From contig JBDREF010000183.1 in assembly GCA_043820045.1 (NCBI GenBank), positions 1 through 25,345 on the forward strand: 25,345 bases of DNA, given 5' to 3'. Position numbers and translations under genes: made by a program. Under the pieces are notes generated by a model. That model saw nothing but the letters and a program-made list of their open reading frames with translations. It searched no databases and was not told the origin of the DNA. The DNA is from JBDREF01 sp043820045 (GTDB lineage: Bacteria > Planctomycetota > Phycisphaerae > Sedimentisphaerales > Anaerobacaceae). Below are positions 16,014 through 22,760 of the stretch, piece by piece. Every line of letters begins with the position of its first letter. Within the stretch, counting starts at the first letter, position 1.

Positions 16014-16555
16014 TTTTCCACCTCACCATTCAACATTGACCGCAGTTTGTCTATTGCGTACCGGTACCGGCCTTGCACAGTATTGATTGAGACGTCCTGC
16101 TGCCGTGCAATCGTTCTGAACTTCATCCCGCCGTACGAGTGCAGGATCAGGACCTCTCGCTGCTCGTATGGAAGCTGTTCGAGGGCCAGTGTCAACCGAA
16201 GTAATTCTTCGCCGAATATCGCACGCGCTTCCGGGCGGCTCGAATCAATTACGGCCGGTTCTGCTTCGTCCAGCGCTGTGCCGCGGTGTCTGTGTCCGGC
16301 CTTGTTTCTGTTGCGAGCGCTGTTTGCCACACACGTGGCCAGATAGCCTCTGAGACTGCCGGTAAGCCGGAACTTGCCGGAAGACCGGACAAAAGAGACG
16401 AAAACATCGTGCACAACATCCTCGGCAGAGCTTACGTCAGTAAGAAGAGCGGCCGCCAGCGTGACCAAATCGTCTTTGTACTTCTCATAGATGTCCCTCA
16501 GGGCATCGAGGTCGCCGTGATTGAACTTCCATACAAGCAGTTTGTCTTCTAACAT
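16010..16555 (-). CDS. ECF RNA polymerase sigma factor
   Basis: A 181-residue sigma-70-family protein. Region 2 spans about residues 15-85, with 'DIYEKYKDDLVTLAAALL', 'AEDVVHDVFVSFVR' and 'LRGYLATCVANSARNRNK'. A short acidic linker precedes region 4 ('ALEQLPYEQREVLILHSYGGMKFRTIARQQDVSINTVQGRYRYAIDKLR'), a clear helix-turn-helix. It would direct RNA polymerase to promoters controlled by the membrane anti-sigma encoded immediately downstream (ATGA overlap). The start is the ATG at 16555. The frame is open to a TTG at 16585, but that codon is a poorer choice. A 12-bp palindrome (ACAATCGATTGT) lies just upstream at 16582-16593. Confidence 0.92.
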   Translation of the reverse strand: MLEDKLLVWKFNHGDLDALRDIYEKYKDDLVTLAAALLTDVSSAEDVVHDVFVSFVRSSGKFRLTGSLRGYLATCVANSARNRNKAGHRHRGTALDEAEPAVIDSSRPEARAIFGEELLRLTLALEQLPYEQREVLILHSYGGMKFRTIARQQDVSINTVQGRYRYAIDKLRSMLNGEVEK

Positions 16556-16682
16556 GGAAAAGCTGCTTTCCCAAACCTTGAACAATCGATTGTCGCTTAT
16601 ATAACAACTGAGCCGACTGTTTTAGTATAGGCGAAGCAGAAATCTTCCGCCACTCTCACCCCGCCGTCCCAAGAGCACATAG

Positions 16683-16708
16683 AAAAAGCCGAGCCAAATC
16701 AGCCCGGC
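16683..16708 (-). terminator. Rho-independent terminator after the anti-sigma remnant
   Basis: On the minus strand GCCGGGC and GCTCGGC pair into a 7-bp stem (one G-U pair) with a 7-base loop, followed by TTTTTCT. It starts 25 bases after the stop codon of the remnant at 16733 and would also end transcripts coming from the secreted-protein gene upstream. Confidence 0.75.
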
Positions 16709-16732
16709 CTCTTTGACCATATCGTTACATTG

Positions 16733-16873
16733 TTAGTCTAACAGCAGTTTCTTACGTTGAGCCGGTGTTCCAGCGGTGACTGCTTCAGCATGCAAATCTC
16801 CGAAGATGACTCGGCATTCGTTATCTGAGACCCTCCACCGCAACAGGGCCTCTATCAGGTCGCCAGTCTTCAT
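16733..16873 (-). pseudogene. C-terminal remnant of an anti-sigma paralogue
   Basis: A 46-codon open frame whose translation includes 'LLRWRVSDNECRVIFGDLHA' and then EAV. This is nearly identical to 'VLMRWKVSDNEYRVIYGDLHA' followed by ETV at the C terminus of the 442-residue anti-sigma protein encoded at 17627-18955. The similarity starts just after an upstream in-frame stop and is lost after 'AVT', so only about 30 residues of a 440-residue protein survive. An ATG at 16873 with AAGGA close upstream would allow expression of a 46-residue peptide, but truncated duplicate is the simpler reading. It keeps its own terminator. Confidence 0.7.
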
Positions 16874-17047
16874 ATCCTTTTCAGTCAATTCTCAACGACA
16901 ACCGGGCCATCCTCACGCTCACTGGTCAACTCGTGCCTTCAGCACACCCACAACGCCAAGCGGGCCAATCTCGACCGCCTCTACCGAACCTGCAACCGCC
17001 GGGCTCCTGGTCAGACTGCTGTTAGATTACTGTGCGCACTGAAGTTC
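16874..17047. other. Unassigned stretch between the remnant and the secreted-protein gene
   Basis: About 174 bp with no recognisable gene on either strand. Its far end carries ACTGCTGTTAGA (17015-17026), the reverse complement of TCTAACAGCAGT at 16737-16748 in the end of the remnant. The remnant and this stretch are thus bracketed by a 12-bp inverted repeat about 290 bp apart. Open frames on the plus strand here have no domain and look accidental. Confidence 0.4.
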
Positions 17048-17584
17048 TTACTTGGTCATTGAGAAGTCCAGATTGACCGGTTTGGTGGGCGAGCCAACAA
17101 AGACTATGTATTTCTTACCGATCCCAATAGCGAACCTCCCTTCGTGGAGACGAATAGTATCCAACATCGGGGTGGACTCTGTAGTATCGGAATTGAATAG
17201 GTTCATTTGGAGAAGGTATGAAACGCCATCAATCTTCACATTGAAGTTAAGCGTGTGAGTCCCTTTCCGCGACACCGTAATAGACAGGGACTCGTAAGTT
17301 ATGGGATTCTTGGTCTGCAGCATTCTTAGAAGCTCCTCACTACCGGCCACACCAAGCGGAGAATCAGCGCAAATGTAAGGGATATACTTCAAGAAGTCGA
17401 TGGTAGCAGTAAAAGGCCCAGGCAGTGCCTGCGGGGCGGCACTCACATCACCGGAGAGGAAAGTCACCACCACGGGCGCTGTAGGCGGCGGCAATGGTTT
17501 ACCCGCAGAGGCAACCTGCGTCCATACAAACACACCGATCCCTACCAGGCTAATACACAATGCAATCTTCATTGTCTTATTCAT
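17048..17584 (-). CDS. Small secreted protein in the second sigma operon
   Basis: A 178-residue protein with a clear signal peptide (MNKTMKIALCISLVGIGVFVWTQVASAG, cut after ASA at about residue 27). A short Pro-rich start (KPLPPPTAPVVV) leads into a beta-rich domain with alternating hydrophobic strands ('ESLSITVSRKGTHTLNFNVKIDG', 'GRFAIGIGKKYIVFVGS'). I do not recognise the family. The ATG at 17584 has a near-perfect AAAGGAGG site 7 bases upstream, which implies strong translation. It lies 42 bp after the anti-sigma stop with no terminator between, so it probably belongs to the sigma/anti-sigma operon. A role as an envelope effector or ligand for the sensor is possible but is only inferred. 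Confidence 0.75.
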   Translation of the reverse strand: MNKTMKIALCISLVGIGVFVWTQVASAGKPLPPPTAPVVVTFLSGDVSAAPQALPGPFTATIDFLKYIPYICADSPLGVAGSEELLRMLQTKNPITYESLSITVSRKGTHTLNFNVKIDGVSYLLQMNLFNSDTTESTPMLDTIRLHEGRFAIGIGKKYIVFVGSPTKPVNLDFSMTK

Positions 17585-17626
17585 ACTATTGCCTCCTTTT
17601 AGAATGATTAGAAACAGTTAGTGAAC

Positions 17627-18955
17627 CTATTTAGGCAACGCCGCTTCAAGCTCCGCCAGTTTCTCCGGGGTAACGGTTTCCGCGTGCAAATCGCCATATA
17701 TGACGCGGTATTCGTTATCTGAGACCTTCCATCGCATCAGGACCTTATCTGCATCTTTGGGGGTAACGGTCTCTCCGTAGTATGCGGGGTCCTTATTGTC
17801 CCACCACTGGATCTCAATGTAGAACCTAACGAGCCCCCGTATGGGCATCAGGAAATCCACAAGTTTGTTGCCTATCTCGTCTTCCGTAAGCCCTTTTATC
17901 TCTTCCTTTAATCGCATGGCTGCGGGGGTTTCACTCTTTTCCAATGCTGACAGTAGAGCTGTGAAGAAATTTCTGAACCTCTCTGGATCTGGATAATTGC
18001 CGAACAACTCGACACCCAGCTTTAGACCCTCGATGGCGGTCTCCTCCGTGATGTGGGCGGGATACTTGATCACTGTACCGGTATAGTCATCTGGTATGAC
18101 CGGCTCAAATTCGGCCGCATCAACGGGGACATCCCACTGGAAATCGTGCATCAACCAGTGGTCGTGCTCGATAATCTTGTCTCCCATCTGGTCAAAGTAA
18201 GCAGTTGTGACATCGTATCGCACAGGCAGCCGTGTCTTCACATCTGCCCACATCTTGACATCGACCTCAACTTTGGCTTTTCTATTATCTATCCTACTTA
18301 GCCAATTGGGGTCGGTGGTTTGAAACCCTTCGACCTCAATGCCATCGATGGTTGATCTGCCCAGACTCTCGTGTTTGCATGCCACGATTTTTTTGAGCAA
18401 CGTGCGCGGATCGCCTTTCTGCCACAGTTCCCACCAACGATCGTCCCATTCTGTGCGCTTGTACTTCTTCTGCTTATGCAAGATGGTAATCAAGGTCTTC
18501 TTATCTGGGAGCCTATACGATTCTTCGAACGTGCTCTCTCCGCCATTGGGGTCGAGTTCTTCATAGGTAGTTTTCCAGCCATATTCTTGTGATATCAAAA
18601 AGGTGCTGCGTGTTTCTGAACTATCCTCGCCGGTCATCTTCTCACTCAATTGGCACCTGAAGGCCTTAACCTGTTCCATGCGTGCGAGCACGTCCGCCAG
18701 GGCAATCCCTGAGCCGGTGGTCCTCCAGAGAGATAGACCGATCACACACGCGATTGTTACCACCGCCGCAGCGGCTAATCTTGTTATTCTACTTTTCATG
18801 ATTTGCTCCAATAAAATAGGTTGTTTCGGTTGTCTCGATTGCTTTAAAGAACTGCTGAAATTATTGGAGGTTTCCTGGGCGATTTTTTGGACGTCGGCGG
18901 GAATATCTTCGCTGCCGATACTTTTCAGGATTTCTTCGATGTTGTCTTTGTTCAT
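17627..18955 (-). CDS. Membrane anti-sigma factor with extended periplasmic sensor domain
   Basis: A 442-residue protein with the same plan as the one at 14985-16013: a cytosolic segment (1-52), a membrane helix (about 58-77, TRLAAAAVVTIACVIGLSLW) and a large periplasmic part. Residues 85-300 resemble the LolA-like sensor fold ('WADVKTRLPVRYDV', 'FQWDVPVDAAEFEPVIPDDY'). An additional C-terminal module (about 310-442) is rich in Glu and Trp and ends 'SDNEYRVIYGDLHAETV'. A truncated copy of that module lies at 16733-16873. The start follows the sigma-factor stop by 4 bases. An internal ATG at 18799 with GGAG 6 bases upstream precedes the membrane helix, as in the paralogue. The anti-sigma function is inferred from position and topology. 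Confidence 0.75.
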   Translation of the reverse strand: MNKDNIEEILKSIGSEDIPADVQKIAQETSNNFSSSLKQSRQPKQPILLEQIMKSRITRLAAAAVVTIACVIGLSLWRTTGSGIALADVLARMEQVKAFRCQLSEKMTGEDSSETRSTFLISQEYGWKTTYEELDPNGGESTFEESYRLPDKKTLITILHKQKKYKRTEWDDRWWELWQKGDPRTLLKKIVACKHESLGRSTIDGIEVEGFQTTDPNWLSRIDNRKAKVEVDVKMWADVKTRLPVRYDVTTAYFDQMGDKIIEHDHWLMHDFQWDVPVDAAEFEPVIPDDYTGTVIKYPAHITEETAIEGLKLGVELFGNYPDPERFRNFFTALLSALEKSETPAAMRLKEEIKGLTEDEIGNKLVDFLMPIRGLVRFYIEIQWWDNKDPAYYGETVTPKDADKVLMRWKVSDNEYRVIYGDLHAETVTPEKLAELEAALPK

Positions 18956-18959
18956 TTTA

Positions 18960-19469
18960 TTACTCCCGGTCCGCGAAGGCCGCCAATTTATCTTTCAAAG
19001 TTGCAAGCGCTTTGGACACGTTCGACCTTGCACCGGCTTCGGTACAACGCAACTTCTCGGCAATGTTCGAGTAATCGTTCTGCTCCAGGTACCGCATTAC
19101 TATCGCCTTGCCCTGCTTGTCGGGCAGTTGACTTATGGCCCTTCTTATCTTTTCGGCAAGCTCGGCACGGCCGACTTTCTCGCTCGGATCTTTGTCGAAT
19201 CCGATTAGGCTTGCGGCAAATTCGCCGTTCCTGCCGATTCTGTTTCGCCACGCCCTGGCGTTGGCCGTCAGCGCGATCCGGTAGATATAAGCACCGGCCT
19301 TCCTGCCGTCGAGCTTCTCAACATTCTGCCACATCCCCAACAGCGTATATTGCATCGCTTCGGTGAAAAGCTCTCTGTCCCCGGTCAATTTCCACAGAAC
19401 GCTCAGCAGGAAGACGGAGTACCTGGTTCTTACCTTGTCAAAGAGCTGCAATCGCTCGGAATGCCTCAT
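18960..19469 (-). CDS. ECF RNA polymerase sigma factor (second copy)
   Basis: A 169-residue sigma-70-family protein. Region 2 includes 'RYSVFLLSVLWKLTGDRELFTEAMQYTLLGMWQNV' and 'AGAYIYRIALTANARAWRNRIGRN'. Region 4 is 'AISQLPDKQGKAIVMRYLEQNDYSNIAEKLRCTEAGARSNVSKALATLKDKL', a standard helix-turn-helix. It belongs to a different ECF subgroup from the copy at 16010. I chose the ATG at 19469 because GGAG lies 8 bases upstream and the family-like N terminus begins there. The frame continues to an ATG at 19517, which lacks a ribosome-binding site but lies only about 14 bases after a possible transcription start. It heads the operon with the anti-sigma factor and the secreted protein. Confidence 0.9.
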   Translation of the reverse strand: MRHSERLQLFDKVRTRYSVFLLSVLWKLTGDRELFTEAMQYTLLGMWQNVEKLDGRKAGAYIYRIALTANARAWRNRIGRNGEFAASLIGFDKDPSEKVGRAELAEKIRRAISQLPDKQGKAIVMRYLEQNDYSNIAEKLRCTEAGARSNVSKALATLKDKLAAFADRE

Positions 19470-19537
19470 TTCCAATACTCCAGCCTTTTGCAAAACTCGA
19501 ACATGTTCAGTTTTCATCTAATAATAACAACCCACGC

Positions 19538-19566
19538 CGTATTTTGTGTAAAAGGATTCTTGTCAA
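19538..19566 (-). promoter_or_regulatory. Candidate promoter for the second sigma operon
   Basis: A perfect -35 box TTGACA (19566-19561 on the minus strand) is followed after 17 bases by AATACG (19543-19538), a poor -10 box. Transcription would begin near 19531, just upstream of the ATG at 19517. The poor -10 box may mean the site is used by an alternative sigma factor or is not a promoter. Confidence 0.3.
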
Positions 19567-19585
19567 GGCGCTTGTTTAAAAAGTT

Positions 19586-19674
19586 GAGATTGCTTCGTCG
19601 CTACGCTCCTCGCAATGACAGAATGTGCGTTTTCACGTCATTGCGAGCGATTCGTAGAATCGCGCGGCAATCTC
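19586..19674. repeat. Long-hairpin repeat (MITE-like)
   Basis: The left half begins GAGATTGC and ends TCGCAATGAC (19586-19619). The right half begins GTCATTGCGA and ends GCAATCTC (19637-19674). Both end blocks are perfect complements, so the element folds into a long hairpin with an imperfect middle. Weaker complementarity continues outward (GCTTGTTTAAAAA on the left against TTTTTTCAACAGGC on the right), suggesting true ends near 19568 and 19707. Repeats with this 'CATTGCGAG' core are common in many bacterial genomes. No transposase is adjacent. Confidence 0.75.
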
Positions 19675-19760
19675 AGATCTTACAATAAGATTTTTTCAAC
19701 AGGCCCTAAAGCGAGTACTAAAAGGGTGTTTTTTGCATCTGATAGGTTTTCTGGGGCTTA

Positions 19761-20951
19761 TCAGGCGGGCAATTGCGTGCGGGCCGAATTTCGGGCCTTG
19801 ACCATGACAACCAGACCGAAGATGCCTGAGGCCAGATAACCGAGCGGCGAGAATTTCAGAAGGACGTCCGAACCGAAATGCTCCGCGGCGGGGAGCAAGG
19901 CCGTGAAAACGATATAAGCCGTTGCCCACGTGCCGCCTACCATGAAGCCCATTCGCTGTCCGAGCGTCAGTCCCGTGGCCTGTCTCGATAGGGTTATCAT
20001 CAGCATGTAAGCCGAGATTGAGCAGAAACCCGCGGCAAAGAGAATCCATATCGCGTGCCTGCTTTCGATGAGCGACAGGTAGGCCACGAGGAAGGGAATA
20101 ACGAGGAAAAGTGCGGCGGTCGAACACTTCAATTCGCCCTTCCTGTGAGCGAAACTTGCCCAGACAAATGAGCCGACGGCACCTCCCAGGCCGAACATGG
20201 TTGTGGAAAGCCCGCCGAAAGTAAGCTCAAAACCAAGCTCCTCAAGCGCCGTCGGCAAGAGCGATGCGAGGATGGTAGTGGATATGGCCGCGGGCATTGC
20301 CATTGCCACTATGAGCCAGAAAGGCAGCGGGATTTTTCCCGTCGGGGTTGCCTTTCTGTTGGGCGTTTTGGGCTCAACGGACAGCTTTACCCTGAGCAAG
20401 GCGATCAACGCCACGCCGATGACGGGGCAAAGCGCCAGAGGATACAGGCCCCTGAGGCCATAGCGAGAGACGAGAAAAGCCGAGATAATTCCTCCGCTCG
20501 CATAGCCAAAGAACCCGCCCGCCATGAATACCGCCGTACTGACCGCCGGTGAAATCCGCTTGAGCCGGTGGACCGCCCGCAGTCCTTCCGGGTGTACCAC
20601 GGCAATTCCAAAGCCACTGACTATTGCAAGCAGAATCATGCCGCCAAAGGCGCCGTCACCTTTCGGCAGAGCTGCGAGCAGGCATATGCCGGCGCCTAAG
20701 ACCAGGCCGAGATGGAGAAAGAACGGCCGGCGACTGCGGGCACGCAGGTGGCCGGTCAACGGTTGAATCCCGTTGCACGTCAGGTACAGCGCGACCAGGA
20801 CAAGGCCGCCCCGGGACAGGCTCAATGAGAATTCGCTGCGGATCGCCGGAAGGATTGCAGGAGGCATGCCCGCGAACATGTCGATCAGGAAGTGGACCGC
20901 CGCAAGCGCCAGCAACTGCGCCCAGTGGAATGTGGCGATTTTTTTAGTCAA
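19761..20951 (-). CDS. MFS transporter, Fsr (fosmidomycin resistance)-like
   Basis: A 396-residue protein with twelve predicted membrane segments in two six-helix halves joined by a polar loop (about 195-215, SVEPKTPNRKATPTGK). The opening 'LAAVHFLIDMFAGMPPAILPAI' and the 'LYLTCNGIQPLTGHLRARSRR' loop resemble Fsr-type efflux proteins, so drug or metabolite export is likely, with unknown substrate. The start is a TTG at 20951. It lies in the same frame as purC, separated from the purC stop TGA by a single CGC codon, so no earlier start is possible. The next in-frame ATG falls inside the first helix. No strong ribosome-binding site is present, so translation probably depends on reinitiation after purC. 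Confidence 0.85.
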   Translation of the reverse strand: MTKKIATFHWAQLLALAAVHFLIDMFAGMPPAILPAIRSEFSLSLSRGGLVLVALYLTCNGIQPLTGHLRARSRRPFFLHLGLVLGAGICLLAALPKGDGAFGGMILLAIVSGFGIAVVHPEGLRAVHRLKRISPAVSTAVFMAGGFFGYASGGIISAFLVSRYGLRGLYPLALCPVIGVALIALLRVKLSVEPKTPNRKATPTGKIPLPFWLIVAMAMPAAISTTILASLLPTALEELGFELTFGGLSTTMFGLGGAVGSFVWASFAHRKGELKCSTAALFLVIPFLVAYLSLIESRHAIWILFAAGFCSISAYMLMITLSRQATGLTLGQRMGFMVGGTWATAYIVFTALLPAAEHFGSDVLLKFSPLGYLASGIFGLVVMVKARNSARTQLPA

Positions 20952-20954
20952 GCG

Positions 20955-21854
20955 TCACCGGGCTCGCGCCTCGAACTTCTTGCCCGTTAGTTGCTCGAAG
21001 GCCTCGATGTACTTATCGCTGGTCTTTGTCCTGATATCCTCGGGCAACTCGACTCCCGGGCCGGACTTGTCGAAGCTTATGCTCTCCAGATAGTTGCGGA
21101 CGAACTGCTTGTCGAAGCTCTCCTGGTCCCTGCCGGCCTGGTATTTGTCCGCAGGCCAGAACCGCGATGAGTCCGGCGTCAAAACCTCGTCTATCAGGAT
21201 GATCTTGCCGTCAACACGTCCCCATTCGAATTTGGTGTCGGCCAGGATTATGCCCCTGCTCTCGGCATACTTGCCGGCCTTCTTGAAAATCGCGGTGCTT
21301 TTGTCGCGCACATATTCGGCGGTTTCTTCGCCAATAATATCCACGCACCGCTCGAAGCTGATGTTCTCGTCATGCTCTCCCATCTCGGCCTTGGTCGCCG
21401 GGGTAAATATCAGTTCCGGCAGCTTCTCGCATTGCCGCAGCCCGTCCGGCAGCTTCTGCCCGCAAACCGTTCCGTGCTCGCGGTACTCCTTCCAGCCGGA
21501 GCCGGCCAGGTATCCGCGTATGACACATTCGACCGGCAGAACTTCGACCTTCTTGACCAGCATGCTGCGACCGGCCAACTGCTCGGGGTGGTCGCAGAAC
21601 GGCTCGGGGAAACTTGCCACGTCGTCGCTTATCAAGTGGTGCTCGATGTCCCCGCCGAGAAAATCGAACCAGAAGCGGGAAATTTGCGTGAGCACAATTC
21701 CTTTATAGGGTATGCCGTTGGTCATGACGACGTCGAACGCACTAATCCTGTCGGTCGCCACGATGAGCAGTTTGTCGCCCAGGTCATATATATCACGAAC
21801 CTTGCCTCGGCTCGGCCGGCTATTTCCTATGTTTGTCTGCAAAACGGTATCCAT
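20955..21854 (-). CDS. purC: Phosphoribosylaminoimidazole-succinocarboxamide synthase
   Basis: A 299-residue cytoplasmic enzyme of purine synthesis that joins CAIR and aspartate using ATP to make SAICAR. Hallmarks are 'GKVRDIYDLGDKLLIVATDRISAFD', 'VECVIRGYLAGSGWKEY', 'RGIILADTKFEWG' and 'LIDEVLTPDSSRFWP'. The length matches the longer (yeast/planctomycete-type) PurC rather than the ~240-residue E. coli form. The ATG at 21854 is chosen because GAAGGAAG lies about 8 bases upstream; an ATG at 21884 would add ten residues without a good site. It is followed by the MFS gene after 3 bases. The 177 bp upstream separate it from cbiO and probably hold its promoter. Confidence 0.95.
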   Translation of the reverse strand: MDTVLQTNIGNSRPSRGKVRDIYDLGDKLLIVATDRISAFDVVMTNGIPYKGIVLTQISRFWFDFLGGDIEHHLISDDVASFPEPFCDHPEQLAGRSMLVKKVEVLPVECVIRGYLAGSGWKEYREHGTVCGQKLPDGLRQCEKLPELIFTPATKAEMGEHDENISFERCVDIIGEETAEYVRDKSTAIFKKAGKYAESRGIILADTKFEWGRVDGKIILIDEVLTPDSSRFWPADKYQAGRDQESFDKQFVRNYLESISFDKSGPGVELPEDIRTKTSDKYIEAFEQLTGKKFEARAR

Positions 21855-22031
21855 AGTAGTTTCTTCCTTCATGCCATTTTCCATTTGCTTGTATTGCTCC
21901 CGCTCAGGGTCGGCATCCGTCCGGAAGCATAAGCGGGAACTCGCTTTCTTCCTGATTCTTCACATCTCTAAAGACAGGTACAATGAGCAGGCAAATCTTA
22001 ACAGATCGAGGGGAAAAGTTGAAGAGTTAGT

Positions 22032-22760
22032 TTAATTTTTGTTTGCCACTTCCAGGCCGTGTTTGGCCATCAGTTCGGGATCAGACATTATTTTTTTGGC
22101 CTGGCCATCGGCGATGACGCGACCTTTATCGATCAGGACGGCCCTGTCCGCAAGTTCGGCGGCAAAACGCATATTGCAGGTCGCTATTATCAGCGTCTGG
22201 GGCAGGGACTTCAGAAGCCTCATCAGGTTGTCGCGATTTCTGGGGTCCAGACTGCCGTCAGGTTCGTCGAGCGTGATTATACTGGGTCTCATCGCCAGTA
22301 TGGTTGCGATTGCGGCCGCTCGCTTTTGACCGGCCGAGAGATGGTGTGGGGCCTTATCCGCCATTTCAGCCAGGCCGACGGTTTGCAGGGCGTCGGCCAC
22401 ACGGACTTTGACCTGTTCGGGCTCCAGGCCCATGTTGAGCGGACCGAATGCCACGTCGTCGAACAAAGTGGGCATGAATAATTGATCGTCCGGATTCTCC
22501 AGGCAACAGCCCAGACAGGTGCGAATCTTCTTTAGATTCTTCCTGTTCACTTCCATGCCGTCAATACACACTTTTCCGGTACCTTTTGCAAAACCGGCCA
22601 TAGCGAGAAGCAGCGTTGATTTACCGGCGCCGTTGGGACCTATCAGGGCCAGTTTTTGGCCGTGCTCGACGTGCAGGGTTATGTCGCTGAGGGCCGGCGT
22701 GCCGTCGGGGTACTTGTATGTGAAGTTTTCTATTTCGATAGCCTTTGACATTGTCATCAC
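22032..22760 (-). CDS. cbiO: Cobalt/nickel ECF transporter ATPase with altered Q-loop and switch residues
   Basis: A 242-residue ABC ATPase that powers the CbiMNQ importer from the cytoplasmic face. Walker A (GPNGAGKS, 41-48), the signature LSAGQ (141-145), Walker B (IITLDEP, D165-E166) and the D-loop (SLDP) are intact. The Q-loop reads C-L-E88-N-P-D-D-Q-L-F instead of F-Q-N-P-D-D-Q-L, replacing the conserved Gln by Glu. The switch region reads A-T-C195-N instead of A-T-H-D, replacing the catalytic His by Cys. With one ATPase gene in the cluster the protein should be a homodimer, so both sites would carry the changes. The start ATG overlaps the cbiQ stop by 4 bases. Family assignment is firm; activity is uncertain. 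Confidence 0.9.
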   Translation of the reverse strand: MMTMSKAIEIENFTYKYPDGTPALSDITLHVEHGQKLALIGPNGAGKSTLLLAMAGFAKGTGKVCIDGMEVNRKNLKKIRTCLGCCLENPDDQLFMPTLFDDVAFGPLNMGLEPEQVKVRVADALQTVGLAEMADKAPHHLSAGQKRAAAIATILAMRPSIITLDEPDGSLDPRNRDNLMRLLKSLPQTLIIATCNMRFAAELADRAVLIDKGRVIADGQAKKIMSDPELMAKHGLEVANKN

